This document shows positions 1 through 9,755 of a DNA stretch of 64,000 nucleotides, piece after piece. Source of the stretch: Blattamonas nauphoetae (lineage: Eukaryota > Preaxostyla > Oxymonadida); the NCBI GenBank assembly GCA_033064195.1, contig JARBJD010000324.1:1-64000 (forward strand). Reading direction: 5' to 3'. Position 1 is the stretch's first letter. The number at the start of each line of letters is the position of its first letter. Made by a program: the position numbers and the translations under genes. The notes under the pieces were generated by a model that saw nothing but the letters and a program-made list of their open reading frames with translations, was not told the origin of the DNA and did not search any database.

Positions 1-3000
1 ATCGCTCTCCATCGCCACAAACCTCACCATCGCTCTCCATCGCCACCAAACCCTCACCACCATCGCTCTCCATCGCCACCGGCACTCCTCATCGTCCTCC
101 ATCGCCACCAAACCCTCACCATCGTCCTCCATCGCCACCAAACCCTCCTATCGCTTCCTCCATCGCCACAAGCCCTCCTCATCGTCCTCCATCGCCACCA
201 AACCTCACCATCGCTCTCCATCGCCACCAAACCCTCCTCATCGTCCTCCATCGCCACCAAACCTCACCATCGCCCTCCATCGCCACCAAACCTCACCATC
301 GCTCTCCATCGCCACCAAACCACTCACCATCGCCCTCCATCGCCACCAAACCCTCACCATCGCCCTCCATCGCCACCAAACCTCCTCATCGTCCTCGATC
401 GCCACCAAACACTCACCATCGCCCTCCATCGCCACCAAGCCCTCACCATCGGCTCCATCGCCACCAAGCCTCACCATCGCTCTCCATCGCCACCAAACCG
501 CCTCACCATCGTCCTCCATCGCCACAAACCCTCCTCATCGCCCTCCATCGCCACCAAACCCTCACCATCGCCCTCCATCGCCACCAAACCTCACCATCGC
601 TCTCCATCGCTACCAAACCTCACCATCGCCCTCGATCGCCACCAAACACTCACCATCGCTCTCCATCGCCACCAAACCTCACCATCGCCCTCCATCGCCA
701 CCAAACACTCACCATCGCCCTCCATCGCCACCAAACCCTCACCATCGCTCTCCATCGCCACCAAACCTCACCATCGCCCTCCATCGCCACCAAACCTCAC
801 CATCGCCCTCGATCGCCACCAAACCTCACCATCGCTCTCCATCGCCACCAAACACTCACCATCGCCCTCCATCGCCACCAAACCCTCCTCATCATCCTCG
901 ATCGCCACCAAAACACTCACCATCGCTCTCCATCGCCACCAAACACTCACCATCGCCCTCGATCGCCACCAAACCCTCCTCATCGTCCTCGATCGCCACC
1001 AAACACTCACCATCGCCCTCCATCGCCACCAAACCCTCCTCATCGTCCTCGATCGCCACCAAACCTCACCATCGCCCTCCATCGCCACCAAACCCTCCTC
1101 ATCGTCCTCGATCGCCACCAAACCCTCACCATCGCTCTCCATCGCCACCAAACCTCCTCATCGTCCTCGATCGCCACCAAGCCTCACCATCGCTCTCCAT
1201 CGCCACCAAACCTCACCATCGCTCTCCATCGCCACCAAACCTCCTCATCGTCCTCGATCGCCACCAAACCCTCACCATCGTCCTCCATCGCCACCAAACC
1301 TCCTCATCGTCCTCGATCGCCACCAAACCTCACCATCGCTCTCCATCGCCACCAAACCTCACCATCGCTCTCCATCGCCACCAAACCCTCACCATCGCCC
1401 TCCATCGCCACCAAACCTCCTCATCGTCCTCGATCGCCACCAAACACTCACCATCGCCTCGATCGCCACCAAACCCTCCTCATCGTCCTCGATCGCCACC
1501 AAACCTCACCATCGCTCTCCATCGCCACCAAACCTCACCATCGCCCTCCATCGCCACCAAACCCTCACCATCGCTCTCCATCGCCACCAAACCTCCTCAT
1601 CGTCCTCGATCGCCACCAAACACTCACCATCGCTCTCCATCGCCACCAAACCTCACCATCGCCCTCGATCGCCACCAAACCCTCCTCATCGTCCTCGATC
1701 GCCACCAAACACTCACCATCGCTCTCCATCGCCACCAAACACTCACCATCGCCCTCGATCGCCACCAAACCCTCCTCATCGTCCTCGATCGCCACCAAAC
1801 CTCACCATCGCCCTCCATCGCCACCAAACCCTCCTCATCGTCCTCGATCGCCGCAAACCTCACCATCGCCCTCCATCGCCACCAAACCCTCCTCATCGTC
1901 CTCGATCGCCACCAAACCCTCACCATCGCTCTCCATCGCCACCAAACACTCCTCATCGTCCTCGATCGCCACTAAGCACTCACCATCGCTCTCCATCGCC
2001 ACCAAACACTCACCATCGCTCTCCATCGCCACCAAACCCTCACCATCGCTCTCCATCGCCACCAAACACTCCTCATCGTCCTCGATCGCCACCAAACCCT
2101 CACCATCGTCCTCCATCGCCACCAAACCCTCCTCATCGTCCTCGATCGCCACCAAACCCTCCTCATCGTCCTCGATCGCCACCAAACACTCACTCTAGCC
2201 CTCCATCGCCACCAAACCCTCCTCATCGTCCTCGATCGCCACCAAACCCTCACCATCGCCCTCCATCGCCACCAAACCTCACCATCGCTCTCCATCGCCA
2301 CCAAACACTCACCATCGCCCTCGATCGCCACCAAACCCTCCTCATCGTCCTCGATCGCCACCAAACCCTCCTCATCGTCCTCGATCGCCACCAAACACTC
2401 ACCATCGCTCTCCATCGCCACCAAACCTCACCATCGCCCTCGATCGCCACCAAACCCTCCTCATCGTCCTCGATCGCCACCAAACCCTCCTCATCGTCCT
2501 CGATCGCCACCAAACACTCACCATCGCTCTCCATCGCCACCAAACACTCACCATCGCCCTCCATCGCCACACAACGCTCCTCATTGTCCCCCATCGCCAC
2601 CAAACACTCACCATCGTCCTCGATCGCCACCAAACACTCACCATCGCCCTCCATCGCCACCAAACACTCACCATCGCTCTCCATCGCCACCAAACCCTCA
2701 CCATCGCCCTCCATCGCCACCAAACACTCACCATCGCTCTCCATCGCCACCAAACCTCCTCATCGTCCTCGATCGCCACCAAACACTCACCATCGCTCTC
2801 CATCGCCACCAAACACTCACCATCGCCCTCGATCGCCACCAAACCCTCCTCATCGTCCTCGATCGCCACCAAACACTCACCATCGCCCTCCATCGCCACC
2901 AAACCCTCCTCATCGTCCTCGATCGCCACCAAACACTCACCATCGCCCTCCATCGCCACCAAACCCTCCTCATCGTCCTCGATCGCCACCAAACCTCACC

Positions 3001-5620
3001 ATCGCCCTCCATCGCCACCAAACCCTCCTCATCGTCCTCGATCGCCACCAAACCCTCACCATCGCTCTCCATCGCCACCAAACCCTCCTCATCGTCCTCG
3101 ATCGCCACCAAACCCTCACCATCGCCCTCCATCGCCACCAAACCCTCCTCATCGTCCTCGATCGCCACCAAACACTCACCATCGCTCTCCATCGCCACCA
3201 AACACTCACCATCGCCCTCCATCGCCACACAACGCTCCTCATTGTCCCCATCGCCACCAAACACTCACCATCGTCCTCGATCGCCACCAAACCCTCCTCA
3301 TCGCCCTCGATCGCCACCAAACCCTCACCATCGCCCTCCATCGCCACCAAACCCTCCTCATCGCCCTCGATCGCCACCAAACCCTCCTCATCGTCCTCGA
3401 TCGCCACCAAACACTCACCATCGCTCTCCATCGCCACCAAACACTCACCATCGCCCTCGATCGCCACCAAACCCTCCTCATCGTCCTCGATCGCCACCAA
3501 ACACTCACCATCGCCCTCGATCGCCACCAAACACTCACCATCGCTCTCCATCGCCACCAAACACTCACCATCGCCCTCGATCGCCACCAAACCCTCCTCA
3601 TCGTCCTCGATCGCCACCAAACACTCACCATCGCTCTCCATCGCCACCAAACACTCACCATCGCCCTCGATCGCCACCAAACCCTCACCATCGCTCTCCA
3701 TCGCCACCAAACCTCCTCATCGTCCTCCATCGCCACCAAACACTCACCATCGCTCTCCATCGCCACCAAACACTCACCATCGCCCTCGATCGCCACCAAA
3801 CCCTCCTCATCGTCCTCGATCGCCACCAAACACTCACCATCGCCCTCGATCGCCACCAAACACTCACCATCGCTCTCCATCGCCACCAAACACTCACCAT
3901 CGCCCTCGATCGCCACCAAACCCTCACCATCGCTCTCCATCGCCACCAAACCCTCACCATCGCCCTCGATCGCCACCAAACCCTCCTCATCGTCCTCGAT
4001 CGCCACCAAACACTCACCATCGCCCTCGATCGCCACCAAACCCTCCTCATCGTCCTCGATCGCCACCAAACACTCACCATCGCCCTCGATCGCCACCAAA
4101 CCCTCCTCATCGTCCTCGATCGCCACCAAACCCTCACCATCGCTCTCCATCGCCACCAAACACTCCTCATCGTCCTCGATCGCCACCAAACACTCACCAT
4201 CGCTCTCCATCGCCACCAAACACTCACCATCGCCCTCGATCGCCACCAAACCCTCCTCATCGTCCTCGATCGCCACCAAACACTCACCATCGCCCTCCAT
4301 CGCCACCAAACCCTCCTCATCGTCCTCGATCGCCACCAAACACTCACCATCGCCCTCCATCGCCACCAAACCCTCCTCATCGTCCTCGATCGCCACCAAA
4401 CCCTCACCATCGCTCTCCATCGCCACCAAACACTCCTCATTGTCCTCGATCGCCACTAAGCACTCACCATCGCTCTCCATCGCCACCAAACACTCACCAT
4501 CGCTCTCCATCGCCACCAAACCCTCACCATCGCTCTCCATCGCCACCAAAACCTCACCATCGTCCTCCATCGCCACCAAACCCTCCTCATCGTCCTCGAT
4601 CGCCACCAAACCCTCACCATCGCTCTCCATCGCCACCAAACACTCACCCTAGCCCTCCATCGCCACCAAACCCTCCTCATCGTCCTCGATCGCCACCAAA
4701 CCCTCACCATCGCCCTCCATCGCCACCAAACCCTCCTCATCGTCCTCGATCGCCACCAAACACTCACCATCGCTCTCCATCGCCACCAAACACTCACCAT
4801 CGCCCTCCATCGCCACACAACGCTCCTCATTGTCCCCCATCGCCACCAAACACTCACCATCGTCCTCGATCGTCACCAAACACTCACCATCGCTCTCCAT
4901 CGCCACCAAACACTCACCATCGCCCTCGATCGCCACCAAACCCTCCTCATCGTCCTCGATCGCCACCAAACACTCACCATCGCTCTCCATCGCCACCAAA
5001 CACTCACCATCGCCCTCGATCGCCACCAAACCCTCCTCATCGTCCTCGATCGCCACCAAACACTCACCATCGCCCTCGATCGCCACCAAACCCTCCTCAT
5101 CGTCCTCGATCGCCACCAAACACTCACCATCGCCCTCCATCGCCACCAAACACTCACCATCGCCCTCCATCGCCACCAAACCCTCACCATCGCCCTCCAT
5201 CGCCACCAAACACTCACCATCGCCCTCCATCGCCACCAAACCCTCACCATCGCTCTCCATCGCCACCAAACCCTCACCATCGCTCTCCATCGCCACCAAA
5301 CACTCACCATCGCCCTCCATCGCCACCAAACACTCACCATCGCCCTCCATCGCCACCAAACACTCACCATCGCCCTCCATCGCCACCAAACACTCACCAT
5401 CGCCCTCCATCGCCACCAAACACTCACCATCGCTCTCCATCGCCACCAAACCCTCACCATCGCCCTCCATCGCCATACAACACTCCTCATCGTCCTCCAT
5501 CGCCACCAAACCCTCACCATCGCTCTCCATCGCCACCAAACCCTCACCATCGCCCTCCATCGCCATACAACACTCCTCATCGTCCTCCATCGCCACCAAA
5601 CACTCACCATCGCCCTCGAA
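1..5620. repeat. 30-bp satellite array
   Basis: About 185 tandem copies of a 30-bp unit built on CATCGCCACCAAAC. Two main variants alternate: one reads CTCACCATCGCYCTCCATCG and the other CTCCTCATCGTCCTCGATCG, each followed by CCACCAAAC plus one or two bases. From 1 to about 2580 many units are 28-31 bp, so phase drifts. From about 3720 to 5610 units are exactly 30 bp, so every 60 bases repeat in register. The unit has no stop codon in most frames and 30 is divisible by 3, so long open frames on both strands are expected by default. Rare unit variants (ccactaagcactc near 1971 and 4453; acacaacgctcctcattg near 2570, 3225 and 4813) recur in the same order, which shows that blocks of units were duplicated inside the array. 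The array continues off the left edge. Confidence 0.97.
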
Positions 5621-6133
5621 CTCTCTCCACTCGATTCGACTGTCCTCCCTCGCCCCCCTCTAACACCTTGGCTCTCCAATCCACTCCACTGTCCTCTCTA
5701 GTCTCTAAAGCACCTCCCTTCATCCTCCCTCGTCCTTCAATCACTTCCTTTGACATCTCTTGTCCTCCAACCACCTCCCTTGTCCCTCAACTAACCCCAA
5801 ATCTCCTTTACAACACTCCAAAGCTACTTTTCATTTCTCATCCTTGACTTCAACTCTCTCCTTCAAGATTGCTACCCATCTTAATTGAATCGATATCATT
5901 TCCTTCTGGTTACATCTCAGCATCAAAACTTTCTCTCAAAAAAACAAAACTGGTGTCGTGAGGACGATAGTTGAGAGAACATCGCCCACTACATTAAGAT
6001 CATCCCATCAATTGTTTTTTCTCAGTCTGATTAGACTTCTGGTGGGAAGATTTTGAAAAAAAAAAACACTCGGAAGCAGCTATTTTAGGTGTGAAAGAGT
6101 CAGTAGAGAGAGATTGAAAAAGTTGAAAAAAAG
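5621..6133. other. Satellite flank and gene-free spacer
   Basis: From 5621 to about 5850 the sequence is CT-rich (repeated CTTGTCCTCC and CACTCC words) and looks like decayed satellite. One satellite frame stays open to 5847 through this stretch. From 5850 to 6133 the DNA is unique and AT-rich, with an A-run near 6055-6066. I see no gene in it. Confidence 0.6.
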
Positions 6134-6283
6134 AATGGCAACGGTTGGTTTCGATGTGGGCTCGAACTTTTCTATGATGTCAAAAATATTGACCCATATC
6201 CATCAGCTCCGATCCAAAGTCGAACAATTCCACTGAGGGAATACACTTCCAACATTTCAGCATTCAAAGATCAACTACTGTTA

Positions 6284-6586
6284 GTGTACAAGAATGCATT
6301 TGCTTGTGAAAAGAAACTACTGAATAATCTCATTGAACCATCAAAGAAACTGATCACAAACCAAAGTGATTTATGTGCTCTGATTGCGACTCTCACTGGA
6401 ATCAACGATGTGGTGATCGAATTGGATGACCTGTCTGATAAGTGCTTATGTCTGAATAAACTCCCAATCTTTCGAACAATATTCAAGATCCTTGTTGGAG
6501 GAAAAGACATGAGTATTGCCTACAATGAAGCATACAACACTATTCTCAATTATGGCATTTCTCTGACAAAGGCAATTCCCCACTAA
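6284..6586 (+). CDS. Small unrecognised protein of the virus-like element
   Basis: An open frame of about 100 codons, first gene-like frame of the element. The start is not settled. The product is mixed helical with two Cys and a hydrophobic stretch near the C-terminus (IFRTIFKILVGG). I do not recognise a family. It ends 36 bases before the next gene and its strand and spacing fit the compact cluster, which is the main reason to list it. Confidence 0.45.
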   Translation: MYKNAFACEKKLLNNLIEPSKKLITNQSDLCALIATLTGINDVVIELDDLSDKCLCLNKLPIFRTIFKILVGGKDMSIAYNEAYNTILNYGISLTKAIPH

Positions 6587-6599
6587 AATTAAAAATGAA

Positions 6600-6622
6600 T
6601 TGTATTTTTTATTTTTCTATAA
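6600..6622 (+). promoter_or_regulatory. T-rich start motif ending TAAATG
   Basis: TGTATTTTTTATTTTTCTAT followed directly by AAATG of the 6623 gene. The same motif ends at 9755 before the 9756 gene. Variants end at 6969 and 7310 and precede 11523, 12967 (minus) and 62077. The tight distance implies a very short leader. It resembles in form the TAAATG late elements of large eukaryotic DNA viruses. Confidence 0.6.
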
Positions 6623-6931
6623 ATGGCACCAGGAAGTTTCAACAAACTCAAAAGTATCGGCAAGCAATTCTTTCAATTCATCAAACCTCTAGCTCCAACA
6701 TTCCTTCAAGTCGGTGGTGGATTGCTCTCTCAAACGAACAGTAAATTCGGACAAACAGCAGGTGGAATACTCAATGGATTAGGAGGAATGATGGACGTTT
6801 ATCAACAAAATAAGGCGATCAATCGAGCACAGAAACCGCAGATGATTGATTACGAACCACCTCGAAATGGACGATACTCCAATGACGATTTGCCACTCTC
6901 GTCAAATTCCAAAATTCAATTCAAAGGATAA
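6623..6931 (+). CDS. MAPG-type small structural-like protein 1
   Basis: 102 aa, ATG at 6623 directly behind a T-rich block ending TATAAATG. The protein begins MAPGSFNKL, then has an amphipathic or hydrophobic segment (about residues 8-35, KSIGKQFFQFIKPLAP), a Gly-rich middle (about 28-55) and a polar tail. It shares its first four residues and overall plan with the next gene, so the two look like distant paralogues. A short basic/amphipathic N-terminus plus Gly-rich segment is typical of minor capsid or membrane-active virion proteins, but that role is inference from position next to capsid-like genes. No known family recognised. Confidence 0.55.
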   Translation: MAPGSFNKLKSIGKQFFQFIKPLAPTFLQVGGGLLSQTNSKFGQTAGGILNGLGGMMDVYQQNKAINRAQKPQMIDYEPPRNGRYSNDDLPLSSNSKIQFKG

Positions 6932-6969
6932 ACATTCACTAGTATTCGAATATTTTTATTTGTATTAAA

Positions 6970-7269
6970 ATGGCACCAGGTTGGTTATCTAAATTAGCAG
7001 CAGTCGGTAAAAATATACTCAGAGTTGGAGCTCCATTTCTGAATCTCATCCCCTTTGTTGGACCATTGATTTCTAAGGTCGCACAGACAGGTGTTGAAAT
7101 GATTCCAGATGTGAAGTCGGATCAGCAAATCCATGCAGAAAAGATGGCACAATACGAGCAAGCAATCAATGAAGGAAATACACCAGTTGCGAATAAACTC
7201 AGAGGAGAAATACTGAGACTAGAAGAAAAGCTGAAGCCGAAAGCGAAGAAACCAAAAAAGAAAAAGTAA
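6970..7269 (+). CDS. MAPG-type small structural-like protein 2
   Basis: 99 aa, ATG at 6970 behind a T-rich block ending TATTAAAATG. It starts MAPGWLSKL, followed by an amphipathic helix and a hydrophobic segment (about residues 20-40, APFLNLIPFVGPLISKV). A helical charged middle follows, and a strongly basic tail made of Lys runs (last ~15 residues) that could bind nucleic acid. The plan of hydrophobic head plus Lys-rich tail resembles small virion core or minor capsid proteins. It sits 38 bases after its paralogue and 41 bases before the first capsid-like gene. Function is inferred only. Confidence 0.55.
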   Translation: MAPGWLSKLAAVGKNILRVGAPFLNLIPFVGPLISKVAQTGVEMIPDVKSDQQIHAEKMAQYEQAINEGNTPVANKLRGEILRLEEKLKPKAKKPKKKK

Positions 7270-7287
7270 CTAGAGTTAAAGCATAAA

Positions 7288-7310
7288 TGTAATTTTTTAT
7301 TTTTGTTAAA
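7288..7310 (+). promoter_or_regulatory. T-rich start motif before capsid-like gene A
   Basis: TGTAATTTTTTATTTTTGTT then AAAATG. Same word order as the blocks before 6623 and 9756. Confidence 0.5.
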
Positions 7311-8999
7311 ATGAACTCGCATATAACACATCTGACAAACAAAAGAACTGGAGCATCATCATTGACTGGAAATACCACTGGAAGGATAGAATACACAAGA
7401 GATGACATGGGTCAAATACAACAGCAACTTCAGTCTGAGCATCACATTAATTATCTTCTGAATGATGGAGCTCACAGTACTTCTATTCAAGAATTGAAAC
7501 CATCAGAGAATGCACGTTTCTACACAGGACAAGAGATAATCATTCCACTGACTGGTAATCAGGACAGTTGTCAAATTGATGATTCGTTTATCACGTTCAC
7601 AATGACAGCGACACTGAAAGTTAATAATTGGCAAACAACAGCTGGTAAGGTTGGATCCTACATGAATGAGAGAATCTTCATCTTCGTTGGACTCAAGCAT
7701 TCTGCATCAATCTTTCGTGACCTTACTGTTCTTCACAACAATCAGAGAATCACTAGCACAACAAACAATGATGTCTCAATGGAGTCTCACATCTACAATA
7801 TGATAAAACCGAAGAGTCAATTGGAGAATCGAAAACATTGTCACACACCTTGGCAGAATGCTTGGAATCATGATGAATCGGTTGCTGGTGTTTATATTCC
7901 ACTTTCGGATTTTACAACGACGTCCGGAACAGGAGTGTTTCAAGACACTATTGATGTGCCTATTCGTGTGTCGATTAATCTTGAAGATCTTCTGATATTC
8001 TCAGGGATGACTGACTATCCAAAATGTCTCTTTGGCGATTTGAAATTGAGTGTGCACATGAATGAAGATGCGTTTGTTTGTTGTTCTGTTAATCCTGAAC
8101 TCACTTTGAAAGATACATTATCATCACTCGTCACTGGAACAGCATCAGCACCAACGATTAAAGCAGCAATTCTCAATTGTATTCAACATCGTCCCTATTT
8201 CTTGAATAACCTTGTCACCTCATGCACAAAGAACTTTGTTCAAATTGGTCAATCATTTCAGCAACCAACAGTTACAAAAGACATAGTTTGCTCAACAGCC
8301 AATGCCGTGACAACAGAACCTGAATTTGTGGATCAATATATATCATTGAACATTATTGATTATCGCATTGATGATGTGTATTGCATGAGTGCTGGATACA
8401 AAATGAAAGATGGTGCGAAAGAGAATCTGAAGCAGATGTACACAAATCGTCCTGGAACAATTCCAGCAGAAAAGATCTCATTCTATCCATTTCAGAAGGC
8501 ACCAACGGCAACAGGAATTGATTGTACTCAGCAAATGGTTGTTGTGAATGCAAAGGATATTATGCTCCTGTTTCGTCACTACGACAATGAAGTCACTTGT
8601 TTCCACAACCCAATGCAGAAGAATATCCAAGTGACTTTACAAAACAGGTATTATCCAGAACAACCAACAACCACAATTGGAGCTCGTTTCTACCAGTTTG
8701 CATTATCGACTCTCAATCTCGATTCATACCTCACTGTTCCTGATGACTTGGAGCGATCACTGACGGATTCTCTCCTTGAAGAGAAACTCACTGGTGATGG
8801 AACATATCCAAATGAAACAATGACAAGAGTTCGTCCAGTTCATGACAATACTGACTTCCTTCTGTGCTTTCCTACTCAGAGAAGTGGATGTCCAATGAAC
8901 TGCAATGATTCGATCAGTTCCAGAGGTGTGAATGCTGCAGTCACTTTGAGATCACATCCAATTTATCAAGGTAATCTTGACACATACTCAGGCATCTGA
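7311..8999 (+). CDS. Capsid-like protein A of the virus-like element
   Basis: 562 codons, ATG at 7311 right after a T-rich block ending GTTAAAATG. It is clearly paralogous to the gene at 9756-11444, which is exactly as long. Shared blocks include the IQEL/IQEV region near residue 60, a block around residue 130 (VGLKHSAS versus YGYKSSSD), the segment ending in LFGDLKLSVHM versus IFGNLRLRFHL near residue 245, the CFHNP versus VFRNP block near residue 425, and the C-terminal PIYQGNLDTY versus PINQGELDPY. Beta-rich composition, length and neighbours suit a major capsid protein of double jelly-roll type, but the fold is inferred. No signal peptide or membrane segment is visible. Confidence 0.6.
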   Translation: MNSHITHLTNKRTGASSLTGNTTGRIEYTRDDMGQIQQQLQSEHHINYLLNDGAHSTSIQELKPSENARFYTGQEIIIPLTGNQDSCQIDDSFITFTMTATLKVNNWQTTAGKVGSYMNERIFIFVGLKHSASIFRDLTVLHNNQRITSTTNNDVSMESHIYNMIKPKSQLENRKHCHTPWQNAWNHDESVAGVYIPLSDFTTTSGTGVFQDTIDVPIRVSINLEDLLIFSGMTDYPKCLFGDLKLSVHMNEDAFVCCSVNPELTLKDTLSSLVTGTASAPTIKAAILNCIQHRPYFLNNLVTSCTKNFVQIGQSFQQPTVTKDIVCSTANAVTTEPEFVDQYISLNIIDYRIDDVYCMSAGYKMKDGAKENLKQMYTNRPGTIPAEKISFYPFQKAPTATGIDCTQQMVVVNAKDIMLLFRHYDNEVTCFHNPMQKNIQVTLQNRYYPEQPTTTIGARFYQFALSTLNLDSYLTVPDDLERSLTDSLLEEKLTGDGTYPNETMTRVRPVHDNTDFLLCFPTQRSGCPMNCNDSISSRGVNAAVTLRSHPIYQGNLDTYSGI

Positions 9000-9429
9000 G
9001 TAGTCCCATCAAAATAGGTAAAACTGGGATCAATTGATGTCAGTGCCTAAATTTGTACTGAGATCATATTTCAACTCTTTTCCTTTGAGATTTTCTCATT
9101 ATCACTTCATTAATCATGTTCAATTCACTTCTTGTTTTCACATAATGCTCTTCAATATTTCAGACAGCTCTTATTTCCCAAAAACACGCACGATCACAAT
9201 CACCAACACTTCTTTTTTCGATGTATTCCCTTCATTGACTTTTGTCAGTGAGAAAAAACCATCAAAGAAGACATAATAACGCATTATCGACTTGTTTTTA
9301 TAATTATTGTTGTAGAACAAACTGAAACAGCAGCACCCAAAGTTTGCATTTTCATGATCTATGAAGTGACCATTTTCCTTTTTACTTTTTTTTCCATTCA
9401 AATATCATATATAAGAAGACTTTTTTGAA
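9000..9429. other. Non-coding spacer inside the virus-like element
   Basis: AT-rich, about 430 bases between capsid-like gene A and a short frame that resembles the tail of capsid-like gene B. Short open frames on both strands here lack gene-like composition. The phrase gggatcanntgat recurs near 9028 and 9463-9494. I see no gene. Confidence 0.4.
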
Positions 9430-9708
9430 ATGAAAGAAACGAAATGGTATTGTAGGTATTTAGTGGGATCAGATCCGACTGGGATCACTGGGATCAAATC
9501 AGAAGCCTGCACATACTACAATGTCTACAATCCGAGTCAAAGTGGTGGTGATATGACAACATTTACACATCCTCCAGCACCAATATTAGCCACAACTGCA
9601 ACAACGTGGTGGGTATTACGATACAGCAATGGCGAACCAAAAGTTGAGTACTATCCTAATCACACATTGAAAGCATTTCATAAAGATTTAGGAATTCTTC
9701 CAAATTGA
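9430..9708 (+). CDS. Short frame resembling the capsid-like C-terminal tail
   Basis: 92 codons from ATG 9430. Its second half contains PPAPILATTATTWWVLRYSN followed by GEPKVEY, which lines up with the last ~50 residues of the downstream capsid-like protein (PPPPILALHQATYWLFWIEN, then GQPRVRY). So this is a capsid-tail-like segment placed between the two paralogues. Whether it is used as an exon, a separate small protein or is only a remnant cannot be told from sequence alone. Confidence 0.45.
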   Translation: MKETKWYCRYLVGSDPTGITGIKSEACTYYNVYNPSQSGGDMTTFTHPPAPILATTATTWWVLRYSNGEPKVEYYPNHTLKAFHKDLGILPN

Positions 9709-9731
9709 AAACATTAAAAGAATTTATTGAT

Positions 9732-9755
9732 ATTGTATTTTTTATTTTTCTATAA
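9732..9755 (+). promoter_or_regulatory. T-rich start motif before capsid-like gene B
   Basis: ATTGTATTTTTTATTTTTCT then ATAAATG; over about 24 bases it is identical to the block before 6623. Confidence 0.6.

Noticed and set aside
3239-4639. 466-codon and other long minus-strand frames in the satellite (WWRWRAMVS and GDGECLVAME repeats)
   Set aside because: The 30-bp unit has no stops in these frames, so openness needs no selection; several overlapping frames are open at once and the starts are arbitrary.
1-5620. CRISPR-like array
   Set aside because: There are no unique spacers between repeats; units are contiguous 30-bp satellite monomers.
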